Shown: piece after piece, positions 34,061 to 44,989 of the stretch
Layout of the letters: each line of letters starts with the position of its first letter
How positions within the stretch are numbered: position 1 is the stretch's first letter
Source: Gamarada debralockiae
Lineage: Eukaryota; Ascomycota; Leotiomycetes; Helotiales; Hyphodiscaceae
Reading direction: 5' to 3'
Assembly: GCA_002803225.1 (NCBI GenBank)
Contig: NXFV01000321.1
Location: 55,345 to 119,344, forward strand
DNA length: 64,000 nucleotides
Program-made: the position numbers and the translations under genes
Notes under the pieces: model-generated
Databases searched by the model: none
What the model was told of the DNA's origin: nothing
Seen by the model: the letters and a program-made list of their open reading frames with translations, nothing else

Positions 34061-34767
34061 GTCAGATTTGTGCTTCTGGAAAATTCTGGAAAGGTAGAAG
34101 GACGAAGCTGCCACGTACAGGCTCCAGACGAAAGATTCCGACTGGGGAGGGCGTTTGCTTATTTGTGAACAAATACTTCGCGCTAGTATTGTAATGAATT
34201 TGGGTGGTGTTTGGGAGTGCAGCAAGAAGATCAGTTAAGATGTATCTTGCTTCTTCTATGCAGAAAGTACAAAAGTTGCGTTGCAAATCGCGTAAAGTCG
34301 GGAGTGAATTCATGCCAGAACCGAGTAAACAAACGAACAACACCATCTCCCCTTCTCATCCCGAAGCAATTTTTTCGCAGAGAACAAAACTAAAGTGTCA
34401 AAACTTTCTTTGCTACGACAACCTTTTGCGAGAAAAGGACTTCGACCCCAAATCTCGCGAGAGATCCCTTAGACTCGTTTCTGCAGGTAAGAAGTACAAC
34501 TTGACTCGCAGCACACACAGTCTATACAGTTTCACGTTCTCCGACGAGAAAAACACAACCCTCAACCGAAAGACATACCGAGCTGACAGTCTTAAGCACG
34601 TATCGAAGCATCGATTCCCAGTACACAATCGCTTCTCCACGCACACACTACAAGCAAGAAACACAGCCGCCAACCACTCTTCATCCTAAGACATTCCTCC
34701 ACAAGTAAGAAACACAAATCTCAATCCTCTCTTCAAGCATCGAGCTAACAACATTCAAGAGAACAAA
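34061..34767. other. Intergenic region, no gene seen
   Basis: It contains a plausible CAA/ACA-rich 5' leader (34640-34767) for the next gene. The overlapping open frames on both strands have no family support. Confidence 0.4.
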
Positions 34768-35857
34768 ATGGACAACATGGAATGGAACCAGGCCCTTGGC
34801 ATTAAGGAGAAGGAGGCACGAGGTGATTGGACGGTCGCCGAGCGCCAAAATGTCCCCTCAAGTTGGGCGCATGGCATCCGAATCCACAATGTAGGTGCGA
34901 AGTCACAGCGATCACTACGCCTCAATCAACTAGAGGTCGCCAGTGGCAGATGTTACCTGGCGATAGAGAGATACGGAAAAAAGACACTTCTGGAGGTCCC
35001 TGCGGATGACCTGTGCAAGCTGACGTTCGGGATCTCGGGGGGGGAGCGATAACCCAACATTTGATCTCACTTTGAGAGTTGGAAAGAATGACGCATTTAC
35101 TGACAACACCCCTCGCGACCCTCCGGCGAATTGTCTGACCGCGAAGTTTTGTGCCTTACCGTACGAGCGAGAAGAGATCATCAATCCGCTCCCCAGAGAG
35201 CAGGTGCCTTTCGAGGACAACAACCATCCCCGCGAGGGGCTTTTTTCCTTCACACGCTCGCTTTGCTTCGTGGAAGTAAAAGACGTTACCATGGACGACA
35301 GGCTCTTAGTTGGCTTCAGTACCGATGTAGAAAGCTGTGGCAAGGCTGTCCGCTCTTTTTCCTGGAGCTCGCAGGCCCCTATATGCTTCCGGTTTGGAAG
35401 TATCCCTGACATCGAATCCGCGTTACCCTCAAACCTGACGACACATCAAAAAACCACACTGTGTGAATTTTTGGACAATTTTCGCCTTGTGTCTTTGAAT
35501 CCAGAAGCCTATGCCGCCAGTACGCTTTATGCTGCGCCCATATCTAGTGGGCGTGTACACTCAATTGAACCAATCAACCCCGCGGAAGGGGGTTCAGTCA
35601 AATACACAATTTGGATGCCGAGTCAAGGTCCGGTCGAGGAGCAGTGGAAATATCTGTTGGCAGCACCTTTGGGCCTCCCTGCGAATTGGAGAATGTGCAG
35701 AATGGATAACTCGTCCGATGTCAGCTGTCGCAGAGCAGCAATTCCATCGCCTCGCGAGAGGGACTCTTACCTTATGGATGGTGAACGATCGAAGAATTGG
35801 ACACAGGTTAATCGTTTACCAAAAGGCCGATACGACAATGCAAATTGGTCCCAGTAA
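34768..35857 (+). CDS. Hypothetical protein interrupted by a one-base change in an eight-G run
   Basis: The first frame (34768-35052) starts MDNMEWNQALGIKEKEARGD and ends at TAA just after GISGGER. The second begins in phase with SDNPTFDLTLRVGKNDAF and continues to TAA 35855-35857. The two would be continuous if the G run at 35037-35044 had seven instead of eight Gs. The joined product would be about 360 residues, with no membrane segment or signal peptide and no recognised domain. The last 60 residues have poorer composition and might themselves be out of frame. A homopolymer sequencing error is the simplest explanation; true inactivation is equally possible in this relic-rich region. Confidence 0.5.
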
Positions 35858-36100
35858 AACCCAAATCCTCTTTCACGCACATGCGAGAGTTTGAGCATAC
35901 ATTTTCGATCCTCTCAAGTGTGGACGTAGACTTGACTTTTTGAGATTCTGGTAGGAAATACCCTCGTTTGTAGGATCTTCCAAAATAAATACCACCAGCG
36001 CCAACTTGACATCCATTGTGCATTACGCCCATTCGTAACCCCTGCCATCCTACCGTATCCCAAGATATCGACCCATTATACACTCCGACAGAATCCAACC

Positions 36101-37588
36101 TCAAATCACACCATTCGGAGCCTCATGCCACATATGCCTCGCCTTCTTCTTATTCCTACGAAGCGTGCACATAAACAGCGGAATTCCAATGGCGACTATG
36201 GCCGCCAAAACACATCCATAAGCGATGTAGGCAGAGTGTTGAGGAGCGGCAAGTTTGATACCCCTATCACCGTTTCTCAGCTAAAACCCTTGATATTGAG
36301 CAGGGAAGGAGAAGACTGACAAGAAACCGTCCACAATCGCCAAGGTCCAAATGATAAATCCAATTGTCCCATAAATGTAGCTTGCAAGACTGATAGTTCG
36401 GTCGGAACTGGGATCGGTGCGGCGTTTTGTGATGCAATGGGAGATATATAGGAGGATGAGTGTGCCAAGGACGGCGATGCCGATGCCTTGGTGTGCTGTG
36501 TTGAAGTTCTTTGACTGTATTTTCCCTGGTCAGTGAGTGCCTCTCAATTCAGAAGATGATGAACATACCCTATTATAAGTCAAACTCCCCCAAATACCAA
36601 GTACCAAGCCCACTGCAGCCAAAACCCCAACAATAGCCTCCGTCAACCAAACACAGCTCTTCCCACCGGCGATATGCAAAATCATAAGGGGGGCGAAAAT
36701 AAAGACCGTAGCAGCCATTACATATCCATGTGCGGGTGACTCAAAGTCGCCGTCGGCGATAAACTGATTGCCGACGAGAGTGACGCCTGTGAGTGTTGTT
36801 GCGTTGGAGGGTGATAAAGAAGTGTTGATGCCTTGGGCTGCTACCATATCCATGGTGAATTTGCCTTTTACATGTCAGCTAAAGTATAAATAGGTGAGGC
36901 TGTTGGAAAGATACGTACCGTATGTCCGATGTTGCGTCAAGCCGATTCCCAACGAATCCGAAGCAACAGGATTACTCGGTCCAAAAGCATACATCCAGGG
37001 CTGTGCCGTAGAAGTTGTGTCCAAGGACCCTCCCTGCCATGAAAAGCAGTTATGACACAAGGCTTCGACATGGTACTGGTGGTTTTCAATAACCGAAGAA
37101 GTGGTGGTGGAGAGTATGTCGATTTGGATTTCTGGTGCATAGGTCGGTTCTGCCGTTTTGCTGAAGATATATGAGCTCTCGATTCTTTGGAAGAGAGGCA
37201 TGGGAACTTACGTTGCAATTCTTGGACTCAGAACAACATCTGAATGAGCATCAGCTCAGGGTCATGTAAAAATGGGCATGAGAGACACTGACGCTTTTTA
37301 TCCGCGCTGGTGTACATAAAAAACATCAAGGCACCCTTCATCTCATTTCCAATTCCTACTGCCACCCAGGAAGTAGCTGGGGATTGGAAGTAGAAGTGGA
37401 GGTCAGTTGAGTTGGGTGGGATGACGACTGAGAAAGTCGTGCCTGTCTTTGCGAGATACAGAGTAGAAGCTTGGGCGAAGATGTGGAGAGGGAGCAGAGC
37501 TAGGGGTTTGTTAGTTTGTACAGGTATACTATGGGAAGGAGTAACTACCTAGGACCATGAGGACAAGTGTCATTGCGATTGAAGCCAT
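36101..37588 (-). CDS. DOMON domain / cytochrome b561 integral membrane protein, 404 aa
   Basis: Seven exons on the minus strand: 37549-37588, 37293-37499, 37212-37239, 36919-37184, 36569-36864, 36317-36514 and 36101-36280. A signal peptide (MASIAMTLVLMVLALLPLHI) is followed by a DOMON domain like the cytochrome part of cellobiose dehydrogenase (TDLHFYFQSPATSWVAVGIG, GALMFFMYTS, VVLSPRIAT). The C-terminal half has four or five hydrophobic helices with SPAHGYVMAATVFIFAPLM, HIAGG, NTAHQGIGIAVLG and AAPQHSAYIAYG, whose histidines are candidates for haem ligation as in b561. Such proteins are thought to move electrons across the plasma membrane to extracellular acceptors. The final intron has weak splice sites (GTCTTC donor, 36 bases); a GTGGAC donor is the alternative. 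Confidence 0.75.
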
Positions 37589-38017
37589 TGCGAAGATTTG
37601 CGGTGCTCTTGGTTTCGATGTCAGTTTCTGAATATCACTAAACCCAACTGCGAAAATAAGTAAAAGCAATCTGATGTTGAAAAAAAAATCTCATGATCCT
37701 TGGGACATTTAAGCATAAACAGCTGGTCCTATGATTAAAATTCAATTACATTTAATTTGTTCCCATTGCGTTGTCGCGTTACACAAAGAATATCGCTTAG
37801 ACACGATGTTGTGTTGAAGTGGACTGATCCCTCAATTTTGCATGTCAAGTTACGCTGCAACCAATGAAAACGCTCACTTACAGATATCTTCAAACAATAT
37901 TTCTCCGTCATACTGACGATACGTCGATTACTGCTATGATACCACGCGCTAAAATCACCAGCCAAATCCTCCACAACGCTACGCGGGACATGCCACCATA
38001 TTCATAACATGATCCGG
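37589..38017. other. Intergenic region, no gene seen
   Basis: Short stretch between the convergent/collinear minus-strand genes. No coding signal. Confidence 0.45.
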
Positions 38018-39624
38018 TTATACAGCGGCAGTTCGTTTCCTGGTCATCCTCACCTTCTCTTTGGCTTCCTCAACCTTCTTCAATCGCCACTCGCACCCTT
38101 CCGCAAACTCACAGCTGCGACACTTGAACGCTTCTTCTACAATCACACCCTGCGCCTCCCTGTCTCCTCTCCACCACTCCATCTCTTTCTCTACATATGT
38201 CTTTAACCCTGGCTTATCCATCAGAAATGTCTTGCTACCAACCACCTCTCCAGTGTCTCGTGACCTGTACTCCGCTTTCAAGATATTGCCCAATGAATCA
38301 GCGCCATCTGGAAGCGTTATCTGGAATTCGGAAATCATGAGTGACCAAAGCGATGAGACTGTGTTGTGCTCAAGTAGGGTAGTCATGGAGTCTTGACTCC
38401 ACCTTGTTATTGAATCTTGGCTCGAGGCGGGTTCTGAGGGAGCATCGCAGAAGATATCATCATTGAGAGAGCCTACTTGGGCTATGAAGGAATCGGAGAA
38501 GACTTTGGAAGGGTCGAGATTATAGCGCTCAGTCAGGATAGAGAAATCGACGTTGTTGGTAGCAAGCGCAGAGAGGAGGCTGTGGTAGAGCATGAGCTGC
38601 ATCTTGGTCGGACGGAATGCCATGTCTGATGGTAAAGAATTAACAGATCGAGTTTTGACATCGCAAAGGTAGATTTTGTTGCTTTGATAGCGACGTTTGT
38701 TGCGCATAGTTTCCAGTGTAGAGCCTCCTGCAGTTTTGAAGAACTCGGCAATTGTGGGTTGATCTGGTGGCGGTTCGTCTTTGGAAGGCTTTTCAAACGA
38801 TTCCTCAAGATCTTTGTCAGGGCAGACAAAAGACAACTCGTCGATGATTCCGTTCACCACAAGCCCATCTATTGTGCCCCATATCTCGAGTTCTCGTGTC
38901 TGACCCGTATGTCGCAATGTCCGCAGCCCTTGTATCACATTCCATATCCGCAGGCCCCATCCGTCTTCCTTAGTCTGAACATCGACTGGGACGGTTGTGT
39001 GGACCTGATCTTCAAGCTTCTTGTGGACCTCACTACCTTGTTTCATCGCAGGTGTGCTCCTCGTCCTCCCATGTTTAGTTAACGTATACCAGTATTGTAG
39101 TTCGCACCATGCCGGCGAAACCAGATCCGTTACTGAGAGTGTTTTCTTCGGTTTGGTACGAAATCGTTCGAGAGGAGATCGAGTATCAGGCTTTTTGAGA
39201 TCTGCTGGAACGGGTTCGACAGGTTCGGTTTCCCGATCAGGTTCAAACGTTTGATTGCTCACTAGACGCTAGAGCGTCAGTCAGATTTATCACACATGCT
39301 CTGGCAGGAAGACTCACAGTCCGGGTAATAGCCGCTGTTCTTGACAACTTTGCTGATCTGCTCAGCAACCTCCTCTGCAGCTCTGGCCGCTTGGAAGAAT
39401 GGAGACTTTTGTCCTCTGTCAAAAATGAGAGGGACACGCAGAGTTTGTTGCGCGTCATTTTGTTCGATTTCGTTCACAATGGGATTGTCCTCGATCTGGA
39501 GTTGTTGGCCTGATAGGAGTCGCGACACTATCTGCTCCTCTTCTGGTGAAAAATCTGAGCCATAATCGCTGTTGCCGTCATTTATTGATATGCCAACCTG
39601 ATCGTCTATGGCAGGACTAGCCAT
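38018..39624 (-). CDS. exo5: Exonuclease V (EXO5/Dem1 family), 516 aa
   Basis: Exons 39318-39624 and 38018-39261 join in phase 1 (donor GTGAGT, acceptor TCTAG). After an acidic start the protein has VSPAWCELQYWYTLTKHGRT, KQGSEVHKKLEDQVH, EIWGTIDGLVVNGIIDELSF and IYLCDVKTR, the order of the RecB-like nuclease fold of EXO5. Four cysteines expected to bind the iron-sulfur cluster are present: C155 in AWCEL and C483, C486 and C492 in CRSCEFAEGC near the C-terminus. Asp and Lys of DVKTR are probable metal-site residues. Members are 5'-3' or bidirectional single-strand DNA exonucleases needed for mitochondrial genome maintenance in yeast and for interstrand crosslink repair in other eukaryotes. The gene appears intact. 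Confidence 0.88.
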
Positions 39625-40349
39625 GCCGTTGATTTCATGACTTCAATCCATGAAGTGGTGTTGTTGATGACGCATCGCAGTCGCGCGAAATCGACGCGAT
39701 CGAGAGGTGTACACGTGACCCTGGAGCTGCCCCAATTTTCTTTCTCCCTTTTCCAAATTCTCTCTTCACCTTTCATGAATACATGCCACTATTACGTTCA
39801 AGCTTGACTTGAGCACAACCCAAGAGAGCCTTGGCCCAGTCACTGAATCACGGCTTCAACAGCCACTCAAGCTGTTGACGAGGCTGTGTCACAAGTTGTC
39901 ACTCTCAGCCTACCTAAAGTTTCAACAAAACCCTTCAAAAAGAAACAAAAGTTCTGTTTCCATAATTAAACCATGCTTCACGGCCGCTGCATTAGAGACT
40001 GACACAAAACCTCTTTGCCCCTTTTGAGGCGTCAAGAAACACGAGAAATGGCATCACATGCACAAAACGGCAGCCTAGAAATCTGGCAAGTGTTTCAGAT
40101 ACGCTGGGATGTGCGGGCTACAAGTTGACAGCTGGCACCGCGTTAAAGTAATAGGCAGCTGCTTTCTATATCAATTCTTTGATTGTTCCTGAGTTTCTGG
40201 TTCCTGCATATTCAATTCATTCTGAATTGATCCTTCGTGGTTGGATTCGGTTGACACGTGATTCGCCCTCCTTTCTTCTCCCCCGCCGCCTTCTGTCGTT
40301 ATCTTGTTTTGCCCCTCCATTTACTTTGAGGCAATCTCAAAATCTCATC
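39625..40349. other. Intergenic region between divergent genes
   Basis: EXO5 (minus) and the F-box gene (plus) diverge from here. A pyrimidine-rich leader precedes ATG 40350. No separate gene is supported. Confidence 0.5.
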
Positions 40350-40969
40350 ATGGTCACTCAAATTCCACCTTTGGCTTCTAATCCGACAACAATGTCTGAC
40401 GCGCAATGCGCCAGCCTCATGACCCTCCCAACTGAACTTCACCTCCTCATCTCTCGCCACCTAACCTATCCCGACGCCCTCTCCCTCAAACACACGAACC
40501 GCCATTTCTATGACTTAGTCTGCACAGGAGTCGACCTCAAAATTGAATGGCTCATCGAGCGTCGACGCTTACACCTAGACTGTCCGAATGACAAGAAATG
40601 CGAGTTGGGGAGTGATATGCGGTTTTGTAGGGGAAGTGTACAGTATGCGCATCCTTTCTGGAAAATTCATTCCGGCGTAAATTGCTAATTCGTGATTGCA
40701 GGCTGTTGATGAAGCGCCGAAGAGAACACGGTGAATGCGAGACGAGACCTGGAGGCCGTGGATGTCTGGTCCTTGGGACGGCGGTGTGTAAGGTGCGGAA
40801 GGAGAAGATGGCTTCTGAGGTCTTGAAGCGAAGGCTGGGAGGGTTTTTGCAGGGTGGTGCGATGTTATGGTGGATTTTGATTGCGTTGATGGGAATTGTG
40901 GTTGCATTAGTGAGTGCTTGGGTTGGAACGTGGACCCAGGAGATAGAGGCGACAGGTGTTGAAGCTTGA
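40350..40969 (+). CDS. Small F-box protein with a C-terminal membrane helix, 186 aa
   Basis: Exons 40350-40642 and 40702-40969 join in phase 2 (donor GTATGC, acceptor TTGCAG). An F-box is visible at residues about 24-56 (LMTLPTELHLLISRHLTYPD, ALSLKHTNRHFYDL). Four Cys follow in the middle part. The C-terminus has one hydrophobic helix (AMLWWILIALMGIVVALVSA), which would make it a tail-anchored F-box protein. F-box proteins usually bring substrates to SCF ubiquitin ligases; here membrane anchoring would limit them to a membrane surface. A second in-frame ATG (MSDAQC, 14 codons on) could be the true start. Confidence 0.7.
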
Positions 40970-41696
40970 GAGTTGTGGAAATGGGGATGCTGGGCGGTTT
41001 GATGAGATTGAAGATTCGGTGTACTGGTATCATGATAATATAATGACCGATTCTACGAAGACGGTGAGAACTGTCTAGTCCTTCTCCCAGAGTGTACAAA
41101 AGGCCGATGCCTTGTCTGTCATCTCCCTCCTTAATGCAACAAGCTCTTCAACAATTGTCGTCGCTGGGAGTCTGCATCGCGGCAAAGCACCCATGTCTTC
41201 AACAATTATGCGCATCACAATTCTGAAATTGCAATGCACTGGTATGGTCTTTCGAATGTTCATCACGTGACCTATATTTTCTTCTACATCTGGTTATCAC
41301 ACGTCAATCTTAACGTGAAATAAAACTGTTTCTGTTTGGAAAGGTGAGCAGGGCTGCTTTATCCGCAATATTACTGTAGGTGAGTTAAGGTGAATAAGGG
41401 TGAGGCGGAGGTAGGCAAGGATGAGGCGACAAGGGCAGCAGGCGAACAATATTCCCCCTCTCCTAAATAAACGTTAATTCCATACTCCGACAGGGCATCT
41501 ATGGGTATCAATCCAGGGGTTCTAGCAAATAGAAATCGGTGACTGATAGGCCTGTATGCTTCGTGAATCTTTTATGAGCACCGACCTGCTACAAAGAGCA
41601 CATTTTGTCCTGAGCTTTGAGGCTGATAAAGCTTTTGGCCACTCAGAACAAAGTTCTTTACACGCTCCGACCCAGCTCCTAGACCAGGAAGGCATC
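40970..41696. other. Intergenic region, no gene seen
   Basis: It includes short GGTGAG-type direct repeats near 41380-41430. No coding signal. Confidence 0.4.
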
Positions 41697-42000
41697 ACGT
41701 GTACGGCAAGATCAGTCTGTCAGCTCTGAGTATACAGTACTTGTATCCCTTTCAGAGACCGGATATGGAATCGCGCTGCCGAGTACTCCGCGGCGCCGTT
41801 GGAAAAGGTCGAAAAGCTCTTAACATCAGGACGAAAAGTCAGAAAAAGGGGAAAGGACAATTTGATGCGTTGACGCGCGAAGGGCCGAGCACACTAGCAT
41901 ATAGCAGGTCGTGTACTCGTAGAACATTTCCTTCTCTCCTTAGCTTAGTATTTTCGTACAATACAGCACTTCTCCGAAGAGTCTTCAATGCGTAAGACTC
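41697..42000 (+). repeat. LTR-like dispersed repeat, copy 2 (longest copy)
   Basis: The sequence starts TGTACGGCAAGATCAG and shares blocks with 4885-5083 (inverted). Its 3' half, with TTAGCTTAGTATT and AAGAGTCTT, is shared with 46640-46770. It has no open frame of interest. The TG start and the composite match suggest a solo LTR of about 300 bases. Confidence 0.5.
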
Positions 42001-42504
42001 CATTTCGTTGAGCAGTCACACCAGGGACCCGGTTACGAATCAAAGAAGTCGGCCAATCACACTACCAAAACGTTTCAAATAATTATTTTGAGTAGTACAG
42101 TATGTTACATTGTTATTTGATCCTTTTATATGATTAATATCAAGTCAAAATAATTGGTAGTTATTTATTAATATTAGTTGAAAATTGATCAGTAGCACGA
42201 TATTTAAATGGACTTTTTGACCGGGGTGGGGTTTTAAAGCAGCAGAAGAAATCAGACCAGCTTTTCGACAATGCGGCGGGTTTGATTCTAATCCCAAGTC
42301 AAACCGCCTATTCGCTATACCTATTCCTCACCGGCTATGGAATCTCCTAAAAGATCATTCATTATTGCGGCCAACCATTGTGCCTTCTGCCATGCGATAT
42401 TATAAATAGACGCTGAGGAAAGCATCAGCATGGGTCACCAAATGGGGCGCCTACACGGTCAGGAAATGGGCGCCTGCACCCACGCCTAATTGGAGCTCGC
42501 AGCT

Positions 42505-42794
42505 AATCGTGGGCGAACTGACCCACGAATCGGCCCTCTACGGTCGTTCTCCCCTCACCAAAAGAAAAACATTTTTTAATTCATAACTCAACAACAAAAT
42601 TATTGAAAAATAAGTTGCTCTTCCATATGATTCACTTTATCATTGCGCATCTACTGAATCAAAAATTATGTTTTTCTGAGATTTTGTTGTGAGGTTATTA
42701 TCAAAAACGACGGCATCGATGGCGCCGACCGTATCGCTGAAGCCCACCAATAGGTCAGCTTTACCGGGTTAGTGGGCCATTTGATCCACGATTG
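42505..42794. mobile_element. MITE-like element with long imperfect inverted repeats
   Basis: The left end AATCGTGGGCGAACTGACCC pairs with the right end, which reads AATCGTGGATCAAATGGCCC when reverse complemented. Internally CATAACTCAACAACAAAAT pairs with ATAACCTCACAACAAAAT from the other side. The two arms thus cover most of about 290 bases and could form a hairpin. No coding frame is present. A TA target site could not be confirmed. The element lies less than 100 bases before the start of the Helo-like gene. Confidence 0.55.
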
Positions 42795-42886
42795 ATAAAT
42801 ATTTAACCCAGCTCAATCTCGCGACTCTTCCTTACAAGCATCAACTTCTTGCCTGTCTCCTACCTCATATCGAAGTGATTGACGCG

Positions 42887-44271
42887 ATGGAACCTATAGG
42901 CCTGGCTTCCGGGCTTCTGACTTTGGCTACCTTCGCCTTCCAGTCTAGCATCACACTTTACAAGACGGTCCAGAGTTTTCAATTTCATCCCAAGTGTGTG
43001 CGCGATCTCAAAGAGGAGCTTGAGGCTTTGACTGGGGTTCTAGGCTCGCTCACCGAGACAGTTAGTGCCACTACTGACGTAGACCTCTCTGCTCTCGATT
43101 TTCCTTTGCTACGATGCGGTAATGCCTGCAAAGAGTTCGAACAGGAAATTATGAAATTTTCGTCCCGGTCCGGCGGCAGTCGGACGAGCTTTCGAGACTG
43201 GGCCAAGTTAAGGTACATGCGTGACGACATCGACGGTTTCAGGCACCTACTGGCTGGATATAAGTCTACTATTATTATTGCCCTCACCGACGCAAATCTG
43301 TAAGTCTCTGTATTCCTGTGCACACCAGAGCAGTTCTAATCCTTTTTCTTGTCCTGGTTAGTCGCAAATCCTCCGTCACCACCGAAGGCCTCGAAAGTTA
43401 CAGAGACCTTATCAAGACTGCCACTGATGATCTCGAGGCTCATCTTCAAAACATCGATGAAAAGCTCGAGACTATATTTGGACATACCGTGCCAGAGTCC
43501 GACTCAGATGCAACGGAACTGCGACTCATAAAGGAGGAGCGGATGAGCACGCTGAAGTGTCTCCAAATTTGTGCCCAATTGTCCGACCACATTAGTCAGA
43601 TTCAGCTCACACCCAAGCGTAGTGGCAGCTCTTCCGGACCCATGGATCCAGATGCCTTGCCTGAAAGACTCGCCAATGAGGGCCTGCAGGAATGCAAGAA
43701 TAGCCTTGCTCTCACAGCCGCAAAGTTGGAAAAGCACCTGAAAGATTTAATCGACCGATTGGTGGCAAAATCGAAGACAGTAATAACCTCTGAGGAGCAA
43801 CTTGCGGATCTTGCAAGGCTGCGGGACGAGTGGGAGACGGCCCGCCAGTGCATGGATATCTGCTCCAAAGCAGACATCCACTTAAGGGAAAATATCACCA
43901 TCATTGACAACTATGCTACGGGCGACGCCATACAGTTCATGGTTTCGACTGACGGGAATATTGTTCATGGTAAAAATCGAGGACTTGGGTGGAGAACGAG
44001 GCAGGTCGGTGGTCACCTCAGTGATGTCTCGGTCCAACATTTATCACGGGACATGTCAAGCATTAACTTGCAGAATACCGGAAATGATGGCCCGTCTTCG
44101 CGAGGCAATACACCATCGGTTCCTGATGATGGGGTGGAGAACAAGCCTGGTTCAGAATTCAGGGAACGGTTTGGGCGAGGTTTTAAGCTCACATCCAGGT
44201 CTTCTGAGGACCCACCTATGTCTTCTATGGGGTCAGCGGAGGGTAGGCTAAGTAGCTCACCGAAGGGATAA
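42887..44271 (+). CDS. Stand-alone Helo-like N-terminal domain protein, 440 aa
   Basis: Exons 42887-43299 and 43362-44271 join in phase 2. The N-terminus (MEPIGLASGLLTLATFAFQS) with SITLYKTVQSFQFHPKCVRD and LKEELEALTGVLGSL is the Helo-like N domain of fungal STAND/NOD-like receptors and of an azaphilone-cluster protein. The domain is thought to form a helical, membrane-targeting cell-death module. After residue 140 come further amphipathic helices with two similar halves (each holding a SLxLxAxKLxxHLxxLxxRL-type or CLQICAQLSDHISQIQ-type segment) and a low-complexity Ser/Gly tail. No NACHT/NB-ARC, ankyrin or WD repeat follows, so it is not a complete receptor. It may act as a signalling or regulatory partner of one. 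Confidence 0.72.
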
Positions 44272-44935
44272 AGGGGGGTTGCGGTCAATTTAAGTCCTGC
44301 TTTTGACTCTAAGATTTCTGTTTTTACTAGCTCTGCGTTTCTAGTATCAGGTACATGTGTAAAATGATTTTGAGATAGCTCTACTACCTGTACTTATCGA
44401 TGTATTTTCTGGAGCCAATTTTAGGGCTAACAAGCGTCCGGCTCCGAGATCCAGGGGAATGATCTGGCTCCCCAGATTTGGACAGTGCTCATTACAGCCG
44501 GTGATCGAGAACAAATTGTAGGGCAAGAAATTATTCATCGGCATCCATCAAGAACAGGAGTCATTTCCCCTATCATAGGAACAGATCGTAAAGTGTTGTG
44601 ACGAAATATATACACGATACTAATAAGAACACAACAACTGTCATATTCACTCCTAATAAATCTGCACCACAGGATTTCTGGGCAGAATTGTCGCTGTCAT
44701 TCTTCAATTTGCCAGACGCGCAGAAATTGAGTTTGGGAACGGCACGGCCGAAATTCTTCTTTAATCCTAGCGCTAATCAGTGACCTTCGCATTGGCAGCA
44801 TTTGAGAATAAACACCCTGCAAGTCGCAGGTACCACACATTACCTAGTACCAGACTTGCCCTGGTACTAGAATTGCTCTGGCACCAGGACTTTCCCTTTA
44901 TACCGGGCTTGTGCACAGAGTGGTGTGTACAGGTA
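44272..44935. other. Intergenic region with degenerate short repeats
   Basis: Around 44835-44910 a loose repeat of (T/G)ACCAG and CTGG(T/C)AC motifs occurs. No gene is supported. Confidence 0.4.
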
Positions 44936-44989
44936 GTGTGTAAAAACCAAGGGGTGTGTAAACACCAAGTGATGCATACAAACCAAGTG
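44936..44989. repeat. 18-base minisatellite, three copies
   Basis: Three adjacent 18-base units share the form (G/A)TG(T/C)(G/A)TA(A/C)A(A/C)ACCAAG(G/T)G at 44936-44953, 44954-44971 and 44972-44989. Confidence 0.65.

Noticed and set aside
4885..42000. Idea that 5083 and 41697 are the two LTRs of one huge element
   Set aside because: The copies are in opposite orientation and diverged, and many unrelated genes lie between them.
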